64,000 nt of DNA. It comes from Acidobacteriota bacterium (lineage in GTDB: Bacteria > Acidobacteriota > Blastocatellia > Pyrinomonadales > Pyrinomonadaceae). A model generated the notes under the pieces. It was not told where the DNA came from and searched no databases. It was given only the letters and a program-made list of their open reading frames with translations. Made by a program: the position numbers and the translations under genes. The stretch spans positions 310,001-374,000 of the forward strand of contig JAEWFC010000015.1 of NCBI GenBank assembly GCA_023389035.1, read 5' to 3'. The number at the start of each line of letters is the position of its first letter. The stretch's first letter is position 1. Shown here in pieces: positions 1-7,618 of the stretch.

Positions 1-846
1 TCACAGAACAAACTCGACGCGATCAAGTCCGCGCGCTTGGCTCGAACAGGTTCCGCAGCGGCCTTACCGGCCGACACGGCTCCAGAGAAACCGCAGCCGG
101 TCAACACCGGATCGTCCGAAAAGGAAGTACCGGCCAAGATCGCGGAAACCGAGCTGACAGTCGATCAATATCTGGAACAGGTCGAATCGGCCGAATCCTA
201 CTACGCATTGCTGGGCGTGACCGACAAGGCGTCGATAGCCGAGATTAAATCTCGATATTTCACCTTTGCGAAAAATTTCCACCCTGACCGGTTTCACCGC
301 GAGGATGAAAAGAAGCACTCCCGGATCCAGCATGCGTTCACACAGTTGGCTCATGCTTACGAAACGCTGAAGACCGCCGAATCGCGTGAGGCGTATGACT
401 TTAAACTGCGAAAAGAACTGGAGATCAAAGAGAAGAGAAAGGCCGCGGGTAAGGCTGAGGAGCCCGTAAACGTTCAGGAAGAAAAGGGTCTTGAGAGCTT
501 TGAAATGGGCCTCGAGCTCTACCAGGACGAAGACTACCCGGCTGCTGCTACACATCTCGCACGGGCGTGTCATTACAGCCCTCAAAACGCTCTCTACCAC
601 GCATATTTCGGCAAAGCTCTGTCTTACACCGGCTCGAAGTATTACCACAAGGCCGAAGGCGAGCTGCAGCAGGCGGTCAAGCTCGACCCGAAGAACACAA
701 AGATTCGCATGATGCTGGTCGAGTTCTTTATCGATATAGGAATGCAGAAGCGTGCCGAAGGCGAACTGCGACGCTTCCTCGCGATCTCACCCGGGAATCG
801 TGAGGCCGAGGACATGATGAACCGCATGCAGGAAATGATGGCCTGA
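1..846 (+). CDS. DnaJ-domain TPR protein, 5' truncated by window edge
   Basis: The reading frame is open from base 1, so the true start lies upstream of the window; the first internal start-like codon is TTG at 37. A J-domain follows an Ala/Pro-rich linker: it begins near SYYALLGV, and has the HPDRF motif where canonical DnaJ proteins have HPD, needed to stimulate Hsp70 ATPase. After a charged linker, the C-terminal third has TPR-like helices (GLELYQDEDYPAAATHLARA and following). This J-TPR layout is common in deltaproteobacterial and acidobacterial proteins with an N-terminal PATAN/DUF4388 domain, which here could lie outside the window. Likely a cytoplasmic co-chaperone or scaffold. The next gene starts within 70 bp, so co-transcription is plausible. 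Confidence 0.85.
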   Translation, partial: SQNKLDAIKSARLARTGSAAALPADTAPEKPQPVNTGSSEKEVPAKIAETELTVDQYLEQVESAESYYALLGVTDKASIAEIKSRYFTFAKNFHPDRFHREDEKKHSRIQHAFTQLAHAYETLKTAESREAYDFKLRKELEIKEKRKAAGKAEEPVNVQEEKGLESFEMGLELYQDEDYPAAATHLARACHYSPQNALYHAYFGKALSYTGSKYYHKAEGELQQAVKLDPKNTKIRMMLVEFFIDIGMQKRAEGELRRFLAISPGNREAEDMMNRMQEMMA

Positions 847-909
847 TAAGTGCCGTCCGTTGTGCTAAGATTATCTCCGTCAGGCACAAAAAAGACGGGC
901 ACTTGTTTT

Positions 910-1485
910 ATGCAGAGCATGGCTGCAGCGGAATCTAAGTTCGACGAAAAGATACTCGCACTTTCATCACGGATCGATGCGTTCGAGGGCTACAAGCACG
1001 CCCACGGGCTGCGTATCGCTGAGATCGCGGATCGCCTCGGCGAGGAGCTCGGCATCTCCGTCCACGACCGGCATTTCATGCAAAACGCCGCACTGTTGCA
1101 TGACATCGGTGAGCTGGTAATGAACCGGCCTTACATTCGCGAACCCCGAGCCCTAACAGAGATCGAACGGCTCGATATGCAGCGGCATTCCGTCCTCGGC
1201 GAGCAGGAAGCGGCAAAACGCGGACTTTCCCGAGGCGTGCAGCTGCTGATCCGTTGGCACCATGAATGGTGGAACGGCACCGGCTATCCCGACCGCCTCC
1301 ACGGAACCCAGATACCACTCGCGGCCCGCATCCTTCGTGTCGCCGACAGCTATGCTGCGATGACCGATGACCGACCGCGACGCCACGCCCGCACCGAAGC
1401 CGAAACAAAGCAATACCTGACCGAATGGGCCGGACTCGAGTTCGACCCACGCGTTGTCCTCGCCCTGCTGCGAGTCGCGAAATAG
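910..1485 (+). CDS. HD-GYP-type HD-domain protein
   Basis: 191 residues from ATG 910; an in-frame GTG at 850 would add 20 residues with no resemblance to the family. The core shows the metal-binding HD pair in LLHDIGE, then RWHHEWWNGTGYP, and later ILRVADSYAAMTDD, the ordered motifs of HD-GYP phosphodiesterases (cyclic-di-GMP hydrolysis). The GYP triplet is preserved as GTGYP. There is no receiver or GAF sensor domain and the protein is about the size of the bare catalytic domain, so it is either a stand-alone phosphodiesterase or a shortened relative. It is followed after 2 bp by the next gene and is probably in the same operon as the DnaJ-TPR gene. Confidence 0.82.
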   Translation: MQSMAAAESKFDEKILALSSRIDAFEGYKHAHGLRIAEIADRLGEELGISVHDRHFMQNAALLHDIGELVMNRPYIREPRALTEIERLDMQRHSVLGEQEAAKRGLSRGVQLLIRWHHEWWNGTGYPDRLHGTQIPLAARILRVADSYAAMTDDRPRRHARTEAETKQYLTEWAGLEFDPRVVLALLRVAK

Positions 1486-1487
1486 TT

Positions 1488-2417
1488 ATGATCGATCATC
1501 AGGAAACGCCGCGGGGTTGGCTCGCGTTCGAACAGAATGTGCTTGCTCGCATGGAATTCAAGTCCGCGATCATCCCGTTCACGTCCGATCCGGCGTTAGG
1601 CGTGTTTCTTAAACGCCGCGGTGTTCGCGTTGCCGCTAACGATCTGATGCAGTCGTCGTGGACACGCGCTGTGGCTGCGATCCAGAACAGCTCGGAAAAG
1701 CTTTCCGATGAGGATGTAAATCTCGTTCTCGAAGATGTATATGTACCGGGAAATCGCCTGCGAAATCCCGCATTGCGCACGTGGTTCAGCGAAACGGATT
1801 CCTGGTGGTTCGATAACGTCCGGGCTAATCTCGACCGGCTTTCCTCACCGAATAAATTCGCACTCGCCGCCGATATCGCGATGATGGTCGGCGACTACGT
1901 ACACTCATTTACTGACGAGACCCGCGACCTGCGGCAGCCGCTTTCGAACGTCTTTCGCCGGCTCTGGATGGAGATGCACGAGCCAATAAACAACGGTCAG
2001 AACAACACCTGCACCAACAAACTTGCCGACGATTTCATTGCCGAATCGAGTGCCGAGATGATGTTTCTTAGGCTTCCAACTTCGGGTATCGGCGGCGGTA
2101 ACGGTTACTCTGCGGCGGTCGTTCGCCGTGAGGAATGGCTGCGCGGCGGGAATGATTTTTGGGCGGATCTGAATCGGGCACGCGGCGGAAAACTTGGTTC
2201 GCCGGTCGATACCAAAACCCAATATCTGCGGTTGCTCACCGATACGCTGCAGCGGGCACTTCACATCGGCAATTGGGCGATCGCCCATGTCGAGAACACT
2301 TTCGTCTCAACGCAGGAACTGGTTGACACCATCGCCCGCGAACGCAAGGTCGAGGCGATCTATACGAAAGATTTCACCGAGCTGACCGGCACAAAGGCAG
2401 TTATCATCACCGCCTAG
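1488..2417 (+). CDS. Degenerate D12-class DNA adenine methylase-like protein
   Basis: 309 residues from ATG 1488, two bases after the previous stop; a longer frame from 1425 only overlaps the upstream gene. The segment FLKRRGVRVAANDLMQSS followed by an Ile/Asn/Ser stretch and LSDEDVNLVL has the spacing of D12 N6-adenine methylases (aspartate after an AND turn, then a helix and a DV helix). However, the AdoMet-binding DPFxGxG loop appears replaced by IIPFTSDPALG and I see no DPPY catalytic motif. It is therefore either an inactive relative or an unrelated protein. No restriction endonuclease is adjacent. It converges with the MFS gene, the two ends overlapping by 4 bp. Confidence 0.5.
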   Translation: MIDHQETPRGWLAFEQNVLARMEFKSAIIPFTSDPALGVFLKRRGVRVAANDLMQSSWTRAVAAIQNSSEKLSDEDVNLVLEDVYVPGNRLRNPALRTWFSETDSWWFDNVRANLDRLSSPNKFALAADIAMMVGDYVHSFTDETRDLRQPLSNVFRRLWMEMHEPINNGQNNTCTNKLADDFIAESSAEMMFLRLPTSGIGGGNGYSAAVVRREEWLRGGNDFWADLNRARGGKLGSPVDTKTQYLRLLTDTLQRALHIGNWAIAHVENTFVSTQELVDTIARERKVEAIYTKDFTELTGTKAVIITA

Positions 2418-3724
2418 CTTTTCAGTTCGGCAGTCAGCACTTCCCTGTCCTGCACGTTCACCTTAAAATCGTCATCCTTCTGCCGCATAAACCACAGTAT
2501 GCCGGCACTGCCAGAGATTATTCCGGAGAGAACGGTCAGCGTCATTGGCGTGATGTAAAACATTAACGCCGCGGAAACGTAGCTTGAGATGCCGAATATG
2601 GTCAGCTCCGCGCCGCGGTCTATCGTCGAGATACGACCGCGAATATGATCAGGCAGGCTGCGTTGGAAGAGCGTTTCCTGTATCGCGTATTCCACGCCGA
2701 TCACCGCTCTCGAAATGAAAACAAAGAACGCAAAGAGCCACAGCGTCGGCATCAGGCCGGCGACCGCGAACAGCAGTCCGTGTATCACCAGCATTATCCA
2801 GATGAAGGTGCTCTGGCGATTCCGGAGCTCGAGAATGACATTCGCCCGGTGAGCGACCAGCATTCCCACCGTCAGCCCCAGCCCGGCCGCGGTCCACATT
2901 ATCGCCACCGCGCGGTCAGGATTCCACCCTTCGATCTCAGCAAAGTAAATGCCGCCGCCGCGCTCAAAGATCACGTTGATCGCTCCGCCACCGACCGCCC
3001 AGATCACGTTCATCAGCAGGATCGTCAGTGCGAAATGGTTGGTGAATGCGTAGTGCAGACCTTCACGCATCTCCGTCATGAACGAATCGCGTTTCTCGGC
3101 CGACTGCATTCGTTCGCCGGTGACGCGGTCGCGTGTCGCTTCCTCCGGGATCAGCCAAACCAGGTACGCGGAGAGCAGGAACGAGATCGCGTTGATCACA
3201 AACGCCACCTCGTAACCGAATATCGACGCGGCCCACCCGCCCAGCGCCGCACCGATCGCCATCAGCAGGAAACGCGTCGAGAACATCAGGGCAGTTCCCG
3301 CCAGCAGACCCTCGCTGCCCGTCAGGTTAGGCGTCGTCGCATTCTTTGCCCCTTCAAAAAAAGCACTGAATACCTGCAGCAAGGCGGTCGCGAGATACGC
3401 GATCCAAAGGTCCTCACGCGTTGTTACAAGGAGAAAGGCAAGCGCGATAAAGAACCGAGCGATGTCGGTCCAGATCATCACCTGCCGCCGCGAGAAACGA
3501 TCGACGAACGTACCCGCAATAGGCGATATCACCGCGAACGGTATCAGCCGAAATACAAAGAACAATCCCGCCGCCATCGGCGAAGCGTCGCTCACCACGC
3601 GGATCAGCCCCAGCCCTGCGATAAAGTTGAACCAGTTGCCCAGCTCGGATATGAATTGGCCTGTCAGCAGGTTCCGGAAATTCCGGTTCTCGCGAAGCAA
3701 CTGGCCATAGGTGAGCGACTGCAT
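2414..3724 (-). CDS. MFS transporter (MFS_3, enterobactin-exporter-like)
   Basis: 436 residues with about twelve hydrophobic segments, typical of a major facilitator. The N-terminal part contains the loop 2-3 signature (GTFVDRFSRRQVMIWTDIAR), and the overall pattern (NFRNLLTGQFISELGNWFN at the start, large central loop around residues 215-230) matches the MFS_3 subgroup of putative exporters of small molecules or siderophores. It should sit in the inner membrane and use the proton gradient; the substrate cannot be read from sequence. It is transcribed alone on the minus strand, with its start facing the small acidic gene at 3835. Confidence 0.85.
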   Translation of the reverse strand: MQSLTYGQLLRENRNFRNLLTGQFISELGNWFNFIAGLGLIRVVSDASPMAAGLFFVFRLIPFAVISPIAGTFVDRFSRRQVMIWTDIARFFIALAFLLVTTREDLWIAYLATALLQVFSAFFEGAKNATTPNLTGSEGLLAGTALMFSTRFLLMAIGAALGGWAASIFGYEVAFVINAISFLLSAYLVWLIPEEATRDRVTGERMQSAEKRDSFMTEMREGLHYAFTNHFALTILLMNVIWAVGGGAINVIFERGGGIYFAEIEGWNPDRAVAIMWTAAGLGLTVGMLVAHRANVILELRNRQSTFIWIMLVIHGLLFAVAGLMPTLWLFAFFVFISRAVIGVEYAIQETLFQRSLPDHIRGRISTIDRGAELTIFGISSYVSAALMFYITPMTLTVLSGIISGSAGILWFMRQKDDDFKVNVQDREVLTAELKS

Positions 3725-3834
3725 AAGGCGAAAGGATAATCCTTCGCCCTGCCGATAAACAAATCACCCGTCAGCTACTAGACGGAAGCTTGGGGGGGAA
3801 TCGGCTATAATGTTGCCGGAGGTTATTATTTTAT

Positions 3835-4062
3835 ATGCAAAGAGATCTGCGAGACCACGAAGACGACCGCACCGGCCTAGACCTGCCCATCTCGGACGGA
3901 CAGGTAAGTGACGACGATGTAGAAGCGATCGACACCGACCGCAAAGGCGAGGGCGGCCAAGATCATTCGCTCGACAATTACGCCGAAAACACGCCGAGCG
4001 AAGGAGTCGGAGCGATCCAGGACCGCTCAGATACATCGTCCGATATCTATCACGAAGACTAA
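3835..4062 (+). CDS. Small acidic hypothetical protein
   Basis: 75 residues, rich in Asp, Glu, Ser and Arg, with no signal peptide, membrane segment or cysteine. A strong GGAGG ribosome-binding site lies upstream of ATG 3835, in the right place for this start, which is the best evidence that it is translated. The composition (RDHEDDRTG, SDDDVEAIDTD, SSDIYHED) suggests an intrinsically disordered cytoplasmic protein. I do not recognise a family. It is divergent from the MFS transporter and followed by a 1.1 kb repeat island. Confidence 0.6.
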   Translation: MQRDLRDHEDDRTGLDLPISDGQVSDDDVEAIDTDRKGEGGQDHSLDNYAENTPSEGVGAIQDRSDTSSDIYHED

Positions 4063-4570
4063 GCTGCGCTAAGGCAGAGATCCGCGTGTGGCCGCGATGC
4101 AAAAGCCCGGGCGCAAGCAAGAGCTTTATGGCCACGCCAGCATCTAGAACGCGGCCTTTGCGACTTTGCGACAAAGCATCGTTTAACGCCAAGACGCAAA
4201 GACGCCAGGTTCACAAAGAACTTTGCCGAAGCTCGGTGCCTCAGCTCCGTAGGAGCGGAATGTCTGTAGTACCGAGCCCCCGTCATCGGAAAAGCTCCGT
4301 AGGAGCGGCACCACTCGTTGATCGGCTCGAGCCAAAGGAGCTGCTTACAGCGAGGCGACACCACACGGTTTCCATACCCCGACTATCTATCCTTTCCTGC
4401 CTTCGCGACTTTGCGTTAAATCCTCTTATTCGCGGCGAAAACACGGGTGCTCAGGCGGCGAAGCCGTCTTCCCGACGAAGTCGGCACTTAGCCACGCACT
4501 TTAGAGCGTGGTTAACACCGAAAGATTCCTAAGGGCGTTTTAACGTCCTTTTGCCGGACTGGCTTCAGCC

Positions 4571-4739
4571 GCAGATTGTCTAAACATTACCTCTGAGACC
4601 AAGCCCTTGCTCACGCGCGGGCTTCTGCATTTCATCTTTGCGAACTTCGCGTCTTTGCGTGAAAGCGCAGATTGTCTAAACATTTACCTCCGCGACTAAG
4701 CCCTTGCTCACGCGCGGGCTTCTGCATTTATCTTTGCGG
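4571..4739. repeat. Long direct repeat, two copies
   Basis: Copy one, 4571-4642, and copy two, 4667-4739, both begin gcagattgtctaaacatt and run through aagcccttgctcacgcgcg and ggcttctgcattt to atctttgcg, with only a few mismatches and single-base indels. A 24-bp spacer containing gtctttgcgtg separates them. Each copy includes an imperfect aagccc...gggctt inverted repeat. No coding potential. Confidence 0.8.
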
Positions 4740-4893
4740 ACTTTGCGACTTTGCGTGATACCGGTCCGGCCTTTCATATCGTGCAAATCACGCATATCGC
4801 GCAAAACACCTTCCGATAAACCGCGGAAACAATTCATAATTCCTCGGGACCGATCTGCCGGCCAAGCTCTTTGATATCTCGATCGCGACGCGG

Positions 4894-4930
4894 CACCAAG
4901 AAATGCGTCACCAAGAAATGCGTCACCAAG
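4894..4930. repeat. Tandem 15-bp repeat, about 2.5 copies
   Basis: caccaagaaatgcgt occurs at 4894-4908 and 4909-4923, with a partial third unit caccaag at 4924-4930. The region is non-coding; the repeat is a simple tandem duplication. Confidence 0.8.
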
Positions 4931-5132
4931 CTGTGTTCACCGATGACGCAGGATCTGCGGCTTGCCGCCAATGGTTTGATCGCGGACACGACCTCGAACG
5001 CGGTCTCGGATGGCACTTTCGCCGGATCTTTGGCACGGTTTGGCGAGAAATCGTGTAAAGCCCAATAAACTGCGCCAGGCGCGCCAGCAAATAAAATGGC
5101 GCACTTATAAGGGTTTTAGGACGAAAACGGCC

Positions 5133-5195
5133 AAAAACGCGATGTTTGTCCCAGCTTGTCCCAGGCACGCACGATCACGCTGGGACAAACATCGC
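5133..5195 (-). terminator. Long-stem terminator downstream of phnE-like gene
   Basis: Perfect 17-bp inverted repeat: gcgatgtttgtcccagc at 5139-5155 and gctgggacaaacatcgc at 5179-5195, loop 23 nt. On the minus strand the hairpin begins 11 nt after the phnE-like stop and is followed by GTTTTTGGCCGTTTT, giving a plausible Rho-independent terminator. A second partial copy of the arm (gcttgtcccagg) lies in the loop. Confidence 0.65.
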
Positions 5196-5206
5196 ACTTT
5201 TTCGAG

Positions 5207-6004
5207 TTACGTCGTTTGGAGAATGCGGTGCCGGAGCCATTCGCCGAAGAAATCCAGCACGGTCACGAGGACCAGGATGAAGAGCAGGACAGCCGAGAAT
5301 TTGTTCCACTGGCCAAACTCCTGATAGGTGTGGAGCAGCAGGCCGATGCCGCCGGCCCCGACGTAGCCGATAATGGCGGCCGAGCGGATATTGTATTCCA
5401 GCATCCAGAGGACGTGGCTGGCGACGAGCGGCTTTACTTGCGGCAGCAGGCCGTACTGGAACGATTGGATCGTATCGGCACCGGCCATTCGCAGGCCATC
5501 GGGAACTTCGGTATCGATCGATTCGAATGCGTCGCTGAAGAATTTACCGAGATAGCCGATGCTGTAGAACGTAAGCCCGATGACGCCCGCCAGCGTATTC
5601 GGCCCGACGACCGCAACGGCGATAAGTGCCCAGATAAGGCTCGGCAATGTGCGGATCACGTTGAGGATCATTCGCACCGTAAGATTCAGCCATCGCGGCG
5701 AGACGTTCTGAGCACCTGCAACAGCAAGCGGCAAGGCAATGACGGTCGCAAAAAGCGTCGCCATAACTGCGATCTGAATAGTTTCGCCAAGTGCCGCAAG
5801 GATCTGCGGTGCGGCGGAAAGATCCGGTGGAAAGAACTGCGACGCGAAACGCCTGAGATTTTGCCAGTAACTAAGGTCACGGCCCGATCCCGTGAGCGCC
5901 GGCAAAGAAAACAGTACGGCAACGCCGAAGAGCAGCAAGGTGGCACGAAATGCCGTAAAGCGTTCGCGAAAGGAAAGTCTTGGAATGCCTGCTGCGTCTT
6001 TCAC
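5207..6004 (-). CDS. phnE: PhnE-like ABC transporter permease
   Basis: 265 residues from a GTG at 6004 that abuts the TAG of the ATPase gene, so translational coupling is likely. It has six or so hydrophobic segments and a permease EAA-type loop in the C-terminal half (AGADTIQSFQYGLLPQVKP), as in binding-protein-dependent permeases of the phosphonate family. It should form the inner-membrane channel of an importer with the PhnC- and PhnD-like proteins encoded upstream. Substrate is open: the operon's outer-membrane receptor is FecA-like, and no C-P lyase or phosphonatase gene is in view. It is the last gene of the operon, followed by a strong hairpin. Confidence 0.85.
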   Translation of the reverse strand: MKDAAGIPRLSFRERFTAFRATLLLFGVAVLFSLPALTGSGRDLSYWQNLRRFASQFFPPDLSAAPQILAALGETIQIAVMATLFATVIALPLAVAGAQNVSPRWLNLTVRMILNVIRTLPSLIWALIAVAVVGPNTLAGVIGLTFYSIGYLGKFFSDAFESIDTEVPDGLRMAGADTIQSFQYGLLPQVKPLVASHVLWMLEYNIRSAAIIGYVGAGGIGLLLHTYQEFGQWNKFSAVLLFILVLVTVLDFFGEWLRHRILQTT

Positions 6005-6709
6005 CTAGTGGTTAATTGTACGCAGGCTCCAGCCGTTCTCGAAATCGGAGCTGATACGCAGCTCCATGTCGGCAAAGCGTTCGACGAGGTCCTGATCATG
6101 CAGAACGCTGATCACGGTCTTGCCGCTCGCGGTGCAAAGTTCGCGGAATCGGGAAAGGACCTTCTCAGCCAGAGCGAGGTCAAGGTTCGATGTAGGCTCA
6201 TCGGCGAGGATTACCGCCGGGTCTTGCAGCAATACGCGAGCGATCGCCGTACGCTGCTGCTCGCCGCCGGATACATTGCGAATCGGCTTGTGAACGAGAT
6301 CCTCGAGGCCGAGATCGGTGATCAGAGCGAATGCACGCTCGCGTTCGGCAGAGGCAAAACCGGCGAGGGTTCGCCACCACGTATAGCGGCCTAGGCAGCC
6401 GCAGAGAACGTTGGTCAGAACGGTGAGTTCATTGGTGAGACGCAGATGCTGAAACACAGTGCCAACCTGGCGCGGATCAGGCGACGCAAACGAAATACTG
6501 CCCTCCGCTGCCGCCAGATTGCCGCGAAGGCACGCCAATAGGCTGGTCTTGCCCGATCCCGAAGGCCCGGTGACCGCAAGAAAACGGCCTGCCGGAACCT
6601 GCCAGGACATCCGCTTGAACAGGAGTCTTCCTCCGCGTTCAAGCGAAAGTCCGGCGGTCTCGACGGCCGGTTCGCCATCAGCTGCTTTCGCGATCCGCTC
6701 GATCTCCAT
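6005..6709 (-). CDS. phnC: PhnC-like ABC transporter ATPase
   Basis: 234 residues from ATG 6709, one base after the stop of the binding-protein gene; a longer frame to 6778 would overlap that gene and lacks family similarity. All ATPase motifs are present: Walker A GPSGSGKT at residues 48-55, Q-loop near VGTVFQHLRL, signature NVSGGEQQR, Walker B AVILADEP and the switch His in SVLHDQD. This fits the phosphonate/phosphate-ester importer family, energising PhnE on the cytoplasmic face. Its tight spacing on both sides indicates a single transcript. Confidence 0.9.
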   Translation of the reverse strand: MEIERIAKAADGEPAVETAGLSLERGGRLLFKRMSWQVPAGRFLAVTGPSGSGKTSLLACLRGNLAAAEGSISFASPDPRQVGTVFQHLRLTNELTVLTNVLCGCLGRYTWWRTLAGFASAERERAFALITDLGLEDLVHKPIRNVSGGEQQRTAIARVLLQDPAVILADEPTSNLDLALAEKVLSRFRELCTASGKTVISVLHDQDLVERFADMELRISSDFENGWSLRTINH

Positions 6710-6710
6710 C

Positions 6711-7607
6711 TTATTTCGGAACGACGGATAAAGCGTCACGTAGCGGCCGAAGATGCGATTCCTGGTCGGTCTCGACAAGTATTGAGGTAAATAGCTTGTC
6801 GCGAAGTTCGGTGTTCCCTTCGTTCATTGACAACAGAGCCTGCTTTAGACGGTCACGCTCGGAACCGGTTATCGACTTACGAACCGCGATAATATGCGTC
6901 GGCACGTCGCCCTGTTCGGCCACCTTCTTGAGCTTTCCGCGCTGTTCGTCGGTAAGATGCTTGTTCTCGTCGAGCACGTAATAGCTGACTGCCGCTGCTT
7001 CGGCCTGCCCGTTCAGGACTCGTTCAACAGCCGAAACGTAGCCGGTTCCGTAGAACACATTTCCGGCACCGAAAAACTCTTCAGGGTTGGCGGTTTCGGA
7101 AACGAGGCCCTTCTGACGCAGGTCCCAAAGCGGTATCACGAAACCGGAGGTGCTGGTCTTGCTCGCAAAGGCGATCGGCTTGCCCTTGAGATCAGCGACG
7201 CTCGTGTACGGCTTTTCCTTCAGCGAGAGCCAATAGCTCTTGTAGGTGGTTTTGCCGTTTAGCTCGCCGACGAGCAGCAATTCGGCCTCTTTGGCATTGA
7301 TCAGGTCGTTGGCGCTCAGATAACCGAGATCGATCGTACCGTTAGCAAAGCCTTCGTTGATCACGGCAGCAGACAGAGGAATGATGACTTCGACCGGACG
7401 TCCAAGTTTCTCCGAGAGATATTTCTCAAGCGTGCCGCGTTCCGCAACCATTTGGTCCGGATTCTTATCTGGTTTCAAGGCAATGACGACCTTGCCGGCC
7501 GATGAGGTATTTGCTGCAGTATTACCGGCATTATTGGCAGTCGGAAGCTCGCCGCAGGCCGAGAGTAAAAGGCTCGCGAGAATTAAGAAAATGTATTTAA
7601 GGTTCAT
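6711..7607 (-). CDS. phnD: PhnD-like periplasmic binding lipoprotein
   Basis: 298 residues. The N-terminus is a lipoprotein signal (hydrophobic core then LLLSACG), so it is probably anchored by lipidated Cys18. The mature part fits the phosphate/phosphite/phosphonate-binding (PhnD) family: an N-terminal lobe with a GTIDLGYLSA element, the conserved STSGFVIP ligand loop in the middle, and GQAEAAAVSYYVLDE in the second lobe. It delivers ligand to the PhnE/PhnC complex. The gene lies 11 bp downstream of the TonB receptor gene, implying that the receptor hands substrate to it. Family members also bind ligands other than phosphonates, so the substrate is unassigned. Confidence 0.88.
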   Translation of the reverse strand: MNLKYIFLILASLLLSACGELPTANNAGNTAANTSSAGKVVIALKPDKNPDQMVAERGTLEKYLSEKLGRPVEVIIPLSAAVINEGFANGTIDLGYLSANDLINAKEAELLLVGELNGKTTYKSYWLSLKEKPYTSVADLKGKPIAFASKTSTSGFVIPLWDLRQKGLVSETANPEEFFGAGNVFYGTGYVSAVERVLNGQAEAAAVSYYVLDENKHLTDEQRGKLKKVAEQGDVPTHIIAVRKSITGSERDRLKQALLSMNEGNTELRDKLFTSILVETDQESHLRPLRDALSVVPK

Positions 7608-7618
7608 ATGTACTTTGA

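Larger units (their letters stand above)
4063..5138. repeat. Intergenic repeat island without convincing genes
   Basis: About 1.1 kb with no frame resembling a protein. It holds several repeat types: a 16-bp direct repeat agctccgtaggagcgg at 4243-4258 and 4293-4308; many variants of a gcgactttgcg/gacgcaaagacgc motif in both orientations; two long near-identical copies listed separately at 4571-4739; a tandem 15-mer at 4894-4930; and gcatatcgcgc near 4790, which also occurs at 16.76-16.8 kb. Such motifs look like dispersed non-coding repeats. Open frames here (for example 4086-4532) are made of these repeats. Confidence 0.75.

Noticed and set aside
2645..3739. 364-codon plus-strand frame
   Set aside because: Antisense to the MFS transporter; Arg/His/Gln-rich composition with no domain.
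4086..4532. 148-codon plus-strand frame
   Set aside because: Composed of repeated NAKTQRR-like and gactttgcg sequences in the repeat island; no ribosome-binding site or domain.
5156..6394. 412-codon plus-strand frame
   Set aside because: Antisense to phnE and phnC; shadow of GC-rich codon bias.
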